64,000 nucleotides of DNA. Source: Sycobia sp. Sy_11. Lineage: Eukaryota; Arthropoda; Insecta; Hymenoptera; Epichrysomallidae. The position numbers and the translations under genes were made by a program. Position 1 is the stretch's first letter. Each line of letters starts with the position of its first letter. The stretch covers positions 5,313,501 through 5,377,500 of the forward strand of contig JACCIC010000015.1 in assembly GCA_018907035.1 (NCBI GenBank), in the 5' to 3' direction. Under the pieces are notes generated by a model. It was given only the letters and a program-made list of their open reading frames with translations, did not search any database and was not told where the DNA came from. Positions 45,461 through 57,985 of the stretch are shown here, piece by piece.

Positions 45461-46701
45461 CACTGATAAATGTGACAGGGTCAATGGCAAATTTTCCCAT
45501 AGTCGCTTATAAAAATTGCCTGGGGATATGGAGATTTTTTTTCAGATTCTTACAGTCGGTCCCCGAATTGCTGGGCGCTATCGTCATTTTTATTGGATAC
45601 TTCTTCACGTATGTCAAATATAAACAATCACCGAGACGCATACATATAATCCTCTCCCCTCTAACTTTTTCCCTCGTTCATTTTTCTTTCCCTCCCGATT
45701 CTTTGTCGTGTCCCCCCCCACCCAATCCCTTCATCTTCACCCCCGATAAGTTTCCGGACCGAGCGGTACTGACGGTATGCAATGGGGTGGCCGGGGACGA
45801 TCCGCGGCGCAATGGAGCCAGTCGCGGAACGGCACGCCGGATATCTTGGGATGGGTCGTCGGGCGCGGGGCGGGAAATCGAAGGGTTGAGACGTGCTACC
45901 CATCCTCTCTCCCCCCCCGGCCGTCCCTCGTCCGGATTAGCATATTATTTACAGCTCGACACCTCTCCACCACCACCACCCCCCCTACCCCGCCGTCGAC
46001 GGACGCGCGCGAAAGTCCGACAGAAAAACCAGGCCTCGGCCGAACTTTTAAATCTGCTTTCGAATAATACCCGTCGACCTCCCTTTATTCTCTCGGCTCA
46101 TCTTATCTCATTAAAGCGCCCGTGTTACTTCCTGGGGAAAAAAAGTCCCTGGACACTCGCCTCTTCTTTTCCTTCCTCTTTTACTTCTTCCTTTTCTCCT
46201 TCTTCCTCCCTCTTATACACTTTTACTTACTCCGCGCCGGCACTGACAAGTCCTCCGAGAGACGGAGAGAGGGGATGCATGCATCTCGCCCCCGGGTTGG
46301 GAGGGTAGGCGAAAGGAGGAGGGCGCAAAAAAAAAAAAAAAAAACAAAAAAATAAGAAAAAAAAGGAACGGAGACGCGCGAATAATGCTCTCGGCGCGTT
46401 TCGCGCGCGGGAAGTGGGATGTTTGCTCGTTTTGCCGCTGTAGAAGGAGGGCCGGCCGGAGGCGCTGCCTGAGACTTTATTATATGCTTCTTTTACTTTG
46501 CGAATTTCACAATGGGATGAGTAAGGGGGGGGGGAGCGAGGGAGGACGTCTACCGAGATTTGCGGCCTAGCTGTCGCGAGAGTTAAGTTTTCGCAGGCTT
46601 GTTAGTTTGCGCTGGTGCGCTCGTCTGTTTTGGCGGTGAATTCACGCGGGTGCTGCTGCACGTGCATTATATGCTTCCAAAAATTGTGCTGTTTCCTACC
46701 A

Positions 46702-46704
<3 letters not shown>
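45461..46704. other. GC-rich, strand-skewed island
   Basis: The stretch is pyrimidine-rich at 45650-46220 and purine-rich at 46260-46380, with an A run at 46328-46344 and a G run at 46527-46534. A long + strand open frame (45472-46308, 278 codons) exists but is low in complexity and matches nothing known to me; I do not call it a gene. Confidence 0.5.

Positions 46705-46751
<47 letters not shown>
46705..46751. repeat. (TA)n microsatellite
   Basis: Pure TA tract. Confidence 0.95.
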
Positions 46752-46755
<4 letters not shown>

Positions 46756-48099
46756 TATATTTCGCGAGGTTATCGTTCAAAATTTTAAAATAAAATCTGA
46801 AATTTTTTGAACAAAGCAAATCTTACTATAATTCGATGTTGAAAATGCACGAGAAGTTAATGGTTCGCTGTCCAGATAATATTAAAAAGTAAACATAGAA
46901 TCTGATTCAAAATTGAAAAAATTTCATTAGATACATCTAGCACTAACCGATCGGGTGGTATCGTCGATAAGATGACAGATGAGTTTTCTAACAGACTAAT
47001 TTTCTAATATTAGACGAATAGTGGCCATGAACTTTCGTGCAATATTAATGTTATGGACTTATGAATCAAAGGATATAGAAATTTATCTTCTGGTTATGAA
47101 TTATGAATGAAGGCTTCGTCTGAAAGATCCAAGATGCCAAATAACGTATAATATACTCAATTATTTTCAACAATGATTAGTTGTCCTAAGATCTTTCAGT
47201 TGTCATTATTTAATTTTAATATTACGTCATTAATTTTTAGAATTATTATTATTATATTCAATCGATGAATATCAGTTTTCCTTCAGAACTTTCAAATGTC
47301 CAAAAGTTACGATGTCAACTAAATGAACCCAGGATACGCTTCAATTACTTCACTCGATAAAAGGTAGCATTACTGTAATTAATTAATTCTACGTTTTCTT
47401 TAAATATATAATAAATAGTAAGTTGCAGAATTTCAACAAAAAAGAAGAGTTCAACGATCTATTTTATTTTAAATTTGAACTGTTATTATCGAAAATTAAA
47501 TTTAAGGTCGAAGCAAGAGAAAAAAATCCAATATAATTTCATCAAGATTTCTTTTATTTAAACTAAGAAGTTTTATTTGAACTTATAAACTACTAATATA
47601 ATTGAGTAAAATCAATTATATACGTTTCACTTTTTGAGTTCATCAATAAAGTGAGGGAAGATCAATTCTTCTAAGACATACACCCGTAAACACAGGAACG
47701 AGTGTAATACTTATAAACTACAAATTTATAGTAAAAATGAACTGGTTCAATTTGAAAATATTTTTCTTACACTGTAAAATAATTTTTAAAGCCCTGCAAA
47801 TAATCTAAGACGAAACGTACACAATACTTTTTCGCGGTTCGTTTCATTGACGAATTCATTGAATTTCAAGTAAAACTTGAAGTAACGGAGATTTTGATTT
47901 TATTATGTCATGCTATCTTTACTTTTTGCATTTGAATGCGACATGTTTTGGTAAAAAAACTTTCATCTTTCATTTTGAAATTTTCAGGTTTAATTTAATT
48001 TTAAAATTACGCACTTTTTGTACTATTATTTTCAGATAGACATTAATTATCGTTTTTGTTTAATTTTATGAAATTGAGAAGATTCGTGTAGCGACGGAA
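46752..48099. other. AT-rich intergenic stretch
   Basis: No gene is seen. Its 3' part could contain the upstream end of the BEL/Pao element, but no LTR was recognised. Confidence 0.4.
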
Positions 48100-50765
48100 G
48101 TTGGCAAATAGAATACTACGAGGAAGTTGCCTGATTTTTTAGGAGATCCACTAGAATGACTTCAATTCAAAGAAATGTATAATTTATCTACGGAACTTGG
48201 CAATTGTAATACACGCGAAAGTATGTCGAGGTTATTCGGTACTTTAAAAGGAGAAGCGGAAAAATTTATCGGTACGTTGTTATTCACAGTAAATAATCCG
48301 GACATACTAATGAAAACATTAGAATTGCATTTCGCAAATAAAAATGTATTTTAGAAAAAAATTTCTAAAGATGAAAATTGAGCCAAACCAATTTTCTTTA
48401 TCTATTGTAAAAATTTTACATCTTTAAAAATTTTTTTCCAAAATACATTTAAAAACCAAATTTCGAAATTCTGTAATAGCGTTAAATGCTTGATTGTATC
48501 ATCCAGAATTAATAACTATTATTGATGAAAAATTAGCTCCAACTTTAAATAAAATATGCTTATAATAAATACGCTGCAGAAAAAGATCTGTCGCAACCTG
48601 CTTTAGAAATATTTGGCGAACTTTTATTTGCGGAAGCTGAATTTTATTAATGTTGAATTAACCTCAATGTCGCCTAATTTAATTAATGCCGAGTTCACCT
48701 GAAATACGAGAAAAAGTCATATTATATAATGATAAGAAAGATAATAAGTGATATGATAAGAGATAACATATAATGATAAGAGACAATAATAAATGATGAG
48801 AGTTGTAATGTGATAATATGAAAATGAATCAGTTGTAAAACGTTGATAAATTATACGTAATCTAAAATTATGTTTTAATTATCTAAAAAAGGATACAACA
48901 GAAATGCTTCTAGAAATGTCAAATGTTTTTGTTGTGGAAAAAAACATTATAAGTCATTACACAATAAAATTATTCAAAATGAGAATAAAATCTCGCAAGC
49001 TTCAAAAGAGTCTGAAAAGAACATTATATCGGATTGATTAGCAACGTCAGAAGTTTTATTAACAATTTATACGTGTAAGAATTTTTGCAGAAAAATTCAT
49101 GTTAAAAACGTTTGCTTTATTAGACGAGGGTTTAACTATAACTTTAATTGATAAACACCTAACACGGAATATTGGAATTAAAGGAAAAAATATAGATATT
49201 ATTTTAAGTTCTCTGGGAAATACAAATCACGTATTTTCGAACTGTGTTGAACTAAATTTAGAAATTCAAGGTGATTTCGATAAGTATAAACTAAGATTTG
49301 TTCTAGCTGTAAATAATTTAAAATTGCCAGCACAAATGATTTCGCGATCATTTTCATGCTACATTAAAAAATTGTCAAAAAAACTGTAGAATCATATTCG
49401 AATCCAAGTATATAATTACTTATGGGTCTGTATAATTGGGATTTGATAGTTGGTTTCGAAATTAGGCGATTTAAGAATTTCAATTTTGCTATTTCCAGAA
49501 TTTCAGTTCGTTGAACTGCGCATGGAGTTTTCAATAAAAAATTAAGTAATAATTCGAATTTTGTTATAAATACCTGTAAAATAATTTCTGAAAATATAGG
49601 AATGAAATAGAAATAAAGGATTAAATGAAAATAATTTTTACGATAAATTAAATAATTTAATTAGGGAATATTTTGATATAGAAATTTTGGAAATTCAATT
49701 ACAGGATGTAAAAAATAATAAAATTATGTGAGATTTATAAATATTAAAAAATATGAGTCGGTATTTAAATGAGACAAAACCGCGAAATAAACAAATGTAT
49801 GTAGCAAATCCTTTAGGAGAAATAGGTGAATTGACAAGTAATAAAGAATGGCATTGGGTTCCAATAAATTTAAATCCAGTTGATGATGCTACCGGAGACA
49901 ATAAATTAATTTTATGTGAAAATAGTCGGTGGTTTAAAGAAAAATTTATCTAATTTAGAAAATTAAATATTGATAAATTAGAAGTGCGCAAGATGATGTT
50001 TATTCAATTTTTCGGTGTTATTCCTTTTTATACGGTTTTTAAGGTGGAATGAATTGCTTATTTTGGCAAGACGTGTTAAATCAGCTGTAAATAAGTGGTT
50101 AAAGATTGAATAGGATAATATTTCAGTAAAAAGCTTCAATGATGCGCAAAATTATTAGTATCCAGAAATTTAGTCTGAATGTTTTGCTACAGAAATAAAT
50201 GATTTAAAAAATAATAAAAATTTATATAAATAATCGAGAATAATGCATTTAAGTCATGGGAAAGGTTAATTAGATCAGGAAAAATTGCGTTAGATTCTAT
50301 ATTAAAAGATAAAATTCCGATAGAGAAAATCCTTCTCACACTATTGGCTAAAGCTGAACATTGTATATATTCGAAGCCACTTACACAAGTCCAAACTTAA
50401 GTCCAAATGATTTTCTTATTGGATCATTTTCGGGAGCTTTCGAATATAAAAATATTTGTTTAAGAAAGCAATGGAAAATTGCTTAAAGTTTCGCCGACTG
50501 CTTCTGGAGAAGATAGTCGAAAGAATACCTACCATGTTTAATTACAAGAAATACATGGAATGAAAAAGAGCATCCAATAAAACTCGGCGACGTTGTAATG
50601 TTTATAGATAATCCGGCTCCTAGAAATGTCTGGAGAAACGGCATTATTATAGAAATTTATCCAGGAAGGGATAATCAAATTAGAGTAGCAAAAATACAAA
50701 CTTCTTTAAGCATCTATTTAAGACCAGCATGGAAATTAATTAAATTATTACGTCAAACTATTTGA
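48100..50765 (+). pseudogene. BEL/Pao retrotransposon remnant, RT deleted
   Basis: Signatures appear in BEL/Pao order across several phases. Gag (DUF1759 type) has LPDFLGDPLE and SRLFGTLKGEAEKFIG (48110-48300). A zinc-knuckle relic CFCCGKKHYK is at 48924-48955. An aspartic-protease-like region has FALLDEGLTITLID (49114-49160), reading DEG instead of DSG. A short linker follows to about 49520. After a gap comes the segment before integrase, EWHWVPINLNPVDDAT (49846-49895), then an integrase relic near 50330-50440. Last is a DUF5641-like C-terminus, IKLGDVVMF to RPAWKLI (50577-50745). The reverse transcriptase and most of RNase H are missing between about 49530 and 49750. Stops and frameshifts are everywhere and no LTRs were found. 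Confidence 0.75.
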
Positions 50766-53382
50766 TGCGAAATTTTAATTGTTAATTTAAAAATATTATA
50801 GAATTTTTAATTTATAAATTTATATATAATATAATTTATAATGTAATATAATAAATTAATTTACATATATATATATAAATAATATTATAGTTAATTTATA
50901 AATATTGAATTAATCGAGATATTTGTGAAATTTTTGTTTATAAATTTCGCACGTGGTGAGGATTTTATAAATTACGTTATAATAAGCATTGTTGATATTG
51001 AAAATAATGTAATATATTTAATTGATCGTTTTACAACAAAAGCAGCGCTTTCCTCAAACTGTGCGCGGTCATGTTTATTCTCGGGATGTGTACTGTGGGC
51101 CGGATGCCTTAGCGTGTTTTGCGGTGTTGAAGCATAGACCAGGACCGAGTCTTACTTAGTTTTGGTTGGTGCCTGGCCCTTGATCTAAGAAGCAGAGAAA
51201 AAAGATACGGTTTAGATATTTATTATTTGACCGACTCTGCACTGCGGGCAGGAATTATAAAAAAAATTGACCAAAGCGGCTTGTTGGAAAAGTCGCGTAT
51301 TTCAAATTTCTGTGCGATAAATGCGTGCTCTGAACATCGGCGAGGCGCTTCCTCGAGTCGGAGGCAGCGAAGCGTTCGTAAAAGTTGATGTTCTTTAGAG
51401 AAAGTTTTGTGACGCATCAAATTAACAAAACATAACAGCTCGATAGAAGCGTGGTATCAGCTGATCTCGACATCTCAAGTGGCCAAGGTAGATAAAATAA
51501 CATTTATTTAAGCGACTTCATCAATTTAGTTTTCATTTCAATAAATATCACCCATCATATCCTATCGTCTCTTAATAGCTCGCATTGAACCATAAAAAGG
51601 GAAGAATAGGCAAAAACATCGATCCCGTCAATCTCGCGATATAGCGGATTTCCATCCGCCGCTTTTTTTTGCTCTCTCCCGCGGTTTTTTCGACCCAGCC
51701 CCCGTCGCGCACCTCTCTCGGTTTGTTTCGCGCGGCACTCGAGACGCGTCGACGTAGTCGCCTCCTGCTATAGACATCGACACCTATCATTGCCTCGGGA
51801 CTCACACTCGCCACCATCCCACTTGCCGAGAGTGGACGAAACTCGCGTTAATGTGAGCTGTTGAAATTGCTGATCGAGGGTTCATGAGGGGGGGGTCTAG
51901 GGGGATCTAGGGGATGTTAGAAATTGGTATGGAAAGAGAAAATTTTATAAAATCATAGATTGTATTTTATTTTTGATTTTCTTTTTTAATAACGACAATG
52001 GAGACCTTTTTTATTTCATTGCGTTGAGGGCAATACTACTTTGGAAGCATATTCAAAATCTCTCATATTGCTTATATTGATGTAATTATCGTTTTTTTAA
52101 ACTTGTTAAGAAATTACCGGGCGCTTAGATTTAAATAACCTACGTACTTTCGTATCCGCGTGTCTGCTTAGCGTGTCTGCTTACACACGCAGTTTTATAA
52201 AAAAAATATTCTGTATAGAATTGTGCGTACTGTATTGAATAAGTAAATGTAGATACAGTATTATAGTAAGAAATGATGTGGGCAAATTGAATATAAAGTT
52301 AGTGTCGATACAGGGCTCAACTTTTATATTATAGATTCGAAGATAGAAAAATTTTCACGGAAATTTAGTGTACTCTAGTGGACGTTATTAAAAAATTCTC
52401 CGTATAAATAGTTTGATAGTGTTATAAGAAAAAGAAGCCGTATTATAATGAATTCTTTAATCTTTATATTTTACCTGTATTCAGGCAGGCTGAGTTAAAA
52501 TGCAGAATTTAAAAGATTTTGTTATGCTTAATTTCCCTTTTTTCATTTAAAATAATAGTACAGTTCAAGATTTTCCATCCCGACGTCAGTGTCTGACCAA
52601 ATTCTAGATTAGACAACTTGCACTGTCTTTCGCATTTTAAACCAATATCTGATAAGTTAAAGTTTACATCTGGATTTAATGTATGATTTTCGTCCAAAAG
52701 ATCACTTTTTGATGTGCCTATAAAATTAAGAAAATTATTTATATTTACTAAATCATAAGCAAGTAAATTTAAGGGAGTAAAATAACATCAGTACGAATTT
52801 TTCTTGTACTAAATCTACTTTACGTCGAAATCATGTACATTCGTTTTACTCTAAAAATTACAATATTTTTAACTCGTTCATTGGAAGAAAACTTTTATTG
52901 GATTCAAATGAACACTTATTTGAATAGTATCAAATAATTTACTCATTTTCTTTAGATCAATGTTTGAATTCCCGCAATAAACGGTAATTTAAATACGAAT
53001 AAAAGAAAGAATATTTACTGCAAATAATATTATATGGTTTCCCTTTTTCCCTCGAGATAGCTTACATGGTAGCGCCAGGATTACTTTCAAAGGAAAGGGA
53101 GTTTTCGGTAAAATCGGAAGTTAAATGACGGAACTCAGTTATGTTTATATGAACAAAATAACAAAAGTATATTCTATTAACATGGTACACTAAATTATAA
53201 GAAATAATACACTTCTTACGTTAAATTTATATTATACCTTATGAACTTAGCTATAATCCACACCCTTCTTATTTTACTGGGATTTTACAAATTACATTTA
53301 TACGCACTTATTATACTAGTTTTGTGCAATATATATATATACATAATACACTCTTTTAGTGGGGTTGGATGGAATGTTGAAA
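50766..53382. other. Intergenic, AT-rich with a GC patch
   Basis: A GC-richer patch is at 51050-51180 and a GC island at 51580-51900. The minus-strand frame at 52509-52697 (62 codons) is not recognised. No gene is called. Confidence 0.45.
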
Positions 53383-53563
53383 CGAACGAAGCCTGTTGGT
53401 TTTTGACGGAGCACTGCGCAACCAGGATCACGACTTCGTTCGGGGCTGGGAATGAGACCGCTGGGCTTTAACGGAGCTCCGCCCGTCCAGGATCAAGTCT
53501 CCTGAGGAATAGTAAGGCCGCTGGTCTTTAATGGAGCGGCACGCAACCAGGATCGACCCTTAC
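53383..53563 (+). other. Three consecutive related hairpins (candidate structured RNA)
   Basis: Three units carry the phrase CCAGGATC at 53422, 53487 and 53547, and a loop phrase like ttta(a/c)(c/t)ggagc. Each has its own outer stem: CGAACGAAG/CTTCGTTCG (53383-53391/53434-53442), GAGAC/GTCTC (53454-53458/53497-53501) and GTAAGG/CCTTAC (53512-53517/53558-53563). The outer stems differ in sequence but keep pairing. The inner stems are TGGTT/AACCA, CTGG/CCAG and CTGGT/ACCAG. Retained pairing with changed bases is what selection on RNA shape would leave. No known RNA family was recognised and there is no coding frame. Confidence 0.55.
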
Positions 53564-53943
53564 ACTTCTGCTCACCGTTGGCCTAAGTTCGCGGGACAGA
53601 TATATTCCATATTCGCGCTCGGATTATTTTGATTTTGACGCGTTCGACCTCTATTCGGGATCATTGCCCGATTATTTTAATTTCGCGTATTACTTTGAAA
53701 TTCGAACTGTTGCGTGTGTTAGACGACTGCCAATAAAATTTTGAACGTCAACCGGTTAGCTTGTCAAATAAAACGCAAACAATTTATAATTTTTAACTCG
53801 AAGAACCTTTTATAGAAGTTATGAATTTCTAGAATTTCAAAAGGCATCATTGTGCATGAAATAAATTATCTATTATACTATTGTTTTATACTATGATCAT
53901 CTTTTTTTGAGTAGTCTTTTTTCAAGATCTTTTAGGTCGAAAC
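53564..53943. other. Intergenic stretch
   Basis: The GC content falls from the hairpin region into AT-rich sequence. Nothing recognised. Confidence 0.45.
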
Positions 53944-54028
53944 AGGACAGTCTGACTTTTATTATATAATTTTAATTACATTATTATGTAAAGACTGCAA
54001 GTTCGACAAAAATATTCGTTGGTTTTTT
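53944..54028 (-). repeat. Inverted-repeat element, copy D (one end)
   Basis: In reverse complement it reads aatatttttgtcgaacttgc, then agtctttac, then gtcagactgtcctg, matching the end of copies A, C and E. The other end is absent. Confidence 0.55.
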
Positions 54029-55700
54029 GTGATTATCTTTGTTATTCGTTTTTTTTTTAAGGAACGACAAGATTCATAATTAATTCGGTTTCCAGAATCA
54101 GAGTGTTTTCGCTGTCTTATTACGCCGAAATATACTTTAGGCGAACCCTCCCACGAAGTTTCGTCGCAAGAGCATCCAAGATTTGCTCTGCCGGCCGCCT
54201 CATTGCGAATAGATGAGAGCGGCTCGCTTACCCACGTGCGCCGCCGACCACCGCCGCGCCGAGCCGTTTCGCATAAATACAAGCAACGCGAAGACCGTGA
54301 AATTTGGCTTATACCTTTACTCGTTCCTTTCTCTTTTCATTCGTTTAGCGCGGCGAAAGTTATATTCGGCCCCCCCCCCCACTTCTCTCTCTTCCCCCTC
54401 TCCCATTCTCTCTTTTAGAGATCGGATTTTCCCCCTGGGAGAAATTGATGTAAATTTTTTATTTTTATTTTTTTGTGAAACGTGGAAGAGTAAACAAATT
54501 TATGCTTTTATCGGAGAGAGAAAGAAGAGAGAGAGATAAAAGTAAGATTTAGAATAATATGATCATGAGGATTGTATTTAATATTGCGAATGATCTAAAT
54601 TTCATCCAAATAATGAAACATCTGTTTAGTTGACTTCTTTGACACTTTCTAGTGTGAAGAAGAAATTTCAGCGTAAGAGTGCACGGAGAAAAAATATCTA
54701 GTAAAAATTACTATGATATAGTAATACTATTACTTACTAAATACTATAGTAATACTATATATATACTGTTCAGTAATAAAATCATAATCTATAAAAACCT
54801 AAAAAGTTACCATTCTTTCTAGAAAATGTTGTAAACAAAAAGATTCAAGCTTTGCCATTAATCTAATAAATTTTATTCGAAATTATGATAATTTCTCAGA
54901 TTTTTACAGTATATGATTACTAGGCAGTATTGTAATTTTTATTTAAAAAATTTTGAAATTACTATATTGAAAATATATGGGAATATAGAGAAGTACTTTA
55001 TTTTATGTTTTGTTTCCAGCTCTCGTCTACGTGGATTTTTGTAATTTTCTTTTTCTGAACCTCTCCCCATTCTAAATATGACGCAGGCTTTTTGAAAATG
55101 TTTAATATAAAAATAACACCATAAACATTTTTATCCAAAAAAAAATTTCTGCATATTTCATGTATTATACCAAAGTGTTACATATTTTATTTTTTACTTC
55201 GCTGTCGCTTCGCTTTTGAGAGGTGGAATGCGAAGGCTCATATACGCTTGGAATATTTTGTTATTGACGCATGCTTTCTAGGTAGCTGTACACACGTGCG
55301 ATATGTCAAGTTGGCAAAAATCATGATGAATTTTCCTTTCCACTTCGCAGCGTTGATTACCGATGAAACATTAATACTCACTGCTTCTAAATCAGTAACG
55401 AAGCTTGCGTTCGTAATTTCGAAATTTTAATATTATGAATTAGATTTAAAAAGACAAGAATGAAACTGTCATGTACTACTGTACTTTTCATTTCTACTTT
55501 GCTTATTTCTCGCCGTCGCGCAAAGTGACTCGAACCCCATTCGCATCTCTGCGGCCAGTAGCTGGTCTGTTTCATTAGATTTGCACCGTTATCGAATGGG
55601 GGGATGTTCATGGACGGGGCGGGGCAGTTTTACAGAAAACGACATTCTATATTCAATGCGCTATCTTGAAACAAAGATCTATTACATAATCTTGCGTTGC
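54029..55700. other. Intergenic with a GC island
   Basis: A GC island at 54110-54440 includes a run of eleven C (54371-54381) and gcgcggcgaaagtt. A stretch at 54690-54780 repeats the phrases agtaatact and actatagtaat in both senses. No gene is recognised. Confidence 0.45.
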
Positions 55701-55786
55701 ACTCCGCGCGCATAAGAATTTATTCGGCTAATGCCTCAGCGGCTTAACCGAAGTAACGCGCCGGATTTTCCGTCTCGCCCGAAAAG

Positions 55787-55840
<54 letters not shown>

Positions 55841-56035
55841 CAGGTAAAATAAAATAGTTCGGGGAGGACGGAGAAATGTTTGCCCTGTCGCGGCGCGGGG
55901 CGTTGATCTCTCGAAAACTGCCAATCTCCATTTTCCTCACTTATTTACGCGCATGGGACGCACGGGAAGGAGTCCCCCGTCGCACCGTATATACTCTTCT
56001 CTTCCGTATATATTCTACTCTTTCTCTCTCTCTCA

Positions 56036-56068
<33 letters not shown>

Positions 56069-56600
56069 TTCCGCACCTCGCGCGAAGCCGAAAAGTTTTG
56101 GCAGTCGCCCCCCAGCAAGCGAGGAAGCCTGTCTCGAATTTTCCCGGCGCTTTTCTTATATCGGGAGGGCTTTGAGGAGGTCGATGGGTGGGGGGGGGTG
56201 GAGATAGAGAGACCTCCTTTTCACGGCAGTATATTCTCGTGTAGGCCGCGGAATGAAAAGCGCGATTTCCCTTTTTCTGGCATATACACGTCTATGTATA
56301 GACCGCGCAATAGGAGCCGTTGCGCTTGGGGCGGATTTCGCCATTTAAACGAGATGCAATGCTAATGCGGAATTCTCGAAGCTCGCTTAAAGCGTACAAA
56401 TAGCCGGGCGCTACCTGAAAAAGTTCCACCGCTTTTATTTAGAGAGTTTTTTTTTTTGTCAATTCGGAGTAGGCCCGGGAAGTCTTTTATTTGCTCCGGA
56501 TGCTTTGTTTCTTTCGCATACCCACTAATTTCACGAAGCGCTGGGAAATACGCCGGATTGAAAGATTGGAATTTGTCAAAGTCCATAAGAAATGCTCAAG
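55701..56600. other. GC island with TA and CT microsatellites
   Basis: (TA)n at 55789-55833, (CT)n at about 56012-56068 and a G run at 56190-56198 are present, with the phrase gccgaaaagttttggc. Several overlapping open frames are composition artefacts. Confidence 0.5.
55789..55833. repeat. (TA)n microsatellite
   Basis: Pure TA tract. Confidence 0.95.
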
Positions 56601-56860
56601 AAGAAGACGAGCATTAAGGCTCGAAAACTAAAATATAAAAATATAAATTAGATACAATAGAAAAAAAAACAACAGATGATGTAAATTTTGTCGAATGGGG
56701 AGTTTTGATATTAAAAATGCCTGTGACTATGATTCTTGCAATTTCGGTATCTAAAATGTAGAATGATATTTTCAACTGTAGAAATGTAATTGTAATTTTT
56801 TTTAAAACAAACCATGTGTATCCATGTATATATTTAACTTACTAGAACAATAGTTAAATA

Positions 56861-57380
56861 CAGTGAATTCCAAAAGTTGTAAGGCTACAGATATCTTCAT
56901 GAAACTTTGGCCAATAGTTATTACAACCTTCCTTACCTCTATACAAAGTTTCAAGTTCATCGGATTACATAAAGCTGTTCAGTAGCATTTGCGCGGGACT
57001 ATCAAAGTAGCCGTGGTCATTGTCACAGGCGGATAATAATATCGAACAACGTGTTACAATTTAATTTTTAGCCTAAAAAATCTTTCTTGTACTCAACCAC
57101 CCACCATACTCGCCTTATTTGAGTCCCTCTGACTACTTCCTGCTTTCAATTTTATAAATGGACTTGAAAGAGTACGGTTTTGCGTTGATAAACGAGATAC
57201 AAGAATCTGTGATATCGAAATGAAAAAGTATTCCAAAAGAGGACTTTTTAAAAGGTATGAAGAGGTTGGAAGATCTCGTCAACTTGTGTATTAATTTGAA
57301 TGGAGACTATTTTGAATACAAATATTCTACATTTATTACGTCTTTCGTACCCAGAGTCTTAAAACTTTTGGAACACACTG
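56861..57380 (+). mobile_element. Internally deleted mariner with both terminal repeats
   Basis: The left end CAGTGAATTCCAAAAGTTGT (56861) and the reverse complement of the right end CAGTGTGTTCCAAAAGTTTT (57380) form an imperfect terminal inverted repeat, flanked by TA on both sides (56859-56860, 57381-57382). The inside carries only the C-terminal part of a mariner transposase. HHPPYSPYLSPSDYFLL lies near 57100-57150 with its catalytic aspartate, followed by the tail CINLNGDYFE near 57280-57315 after a stop and a frame change. The element is 520 bp, so over half of a full mariner is gone. Confidence 0.75.
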
Positions 57381-57382
57381 TA

Positions 57383-57700
57383 TATGTAGTTTTTTTCCTT
57401 ACCCTGGCTAAAACACATCATTATTCGTTAATGGTAGGTAGTAAAAACGAGTCATTATTTTAAAGTATGGAATAATATTCTACGCCATGGAGCTGCATTG
57501 TCATTTGACATATATTGACACACATCAAGCAGCTTCAAGTCAAAGAATGGTCGTGGCAAAAGTAAATACATGGGATTCGATTGACGTGAAAGTGGTGTAC
57601 TGCAATTAAGTAAGCACGTAGATTATTAATAGTGGATAAAAATTTTTCCAATTAATGACATGTTAAATTTGAAAACTGATGAATTAATAAAATTATAACT
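57383..57700. other. Intergenic stretch
   Basis: Nothing recognised. Confidence 0.4.
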
Positions 57701-57985
57701 ATTTTTACCGGTCTTACTCTCTTTGTACTATAATATATTAACTAATAGAGTGAGCAGTCAGATTGTCTTTGTCTATAATGACACCCGTAGAATCTGAAAT
57801 GGAAATACTACTAAAAATAAAATAAAAATTTAATTTAATTAAAAATTAAAAATTAAACAATCAATACTCTATGTTAGTAAAATACAACCTGACGTAGGTG
57901 ATTATAAACGAGGACAGTCTGATTGTCTCCATATTATCATAGTTTATTATTGTATAAAGACTGTCAGACCGATAAAAATAATTAT
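57701..57985. mobile_element. Inverted-repeat element, copy E (both ends)
   Basis: The left end atttttaccggtcttact...gcagtcagattgtctttgtc pairs imperfectly, as an inverted repeat of roughly 100 bases, with the right end gaggacagtctgattgtctc...gactgtcagaccgataaaaat. The interior is AT-rich and non-coding. The target duplication could not be fixed. Confidence 0.7.

Noticed and set aside
45472..46308. 278-codon open frame on the + strand
   Set aside because: It lies in a pyrimidine-rich GC island, is low in complexity with overlapping frames in other phases, and shows no known domain.
52509..52697. 62-codon minus-strand frame
   Set aside because: Could be a transposase relic, but no motif is firm enough to say so.
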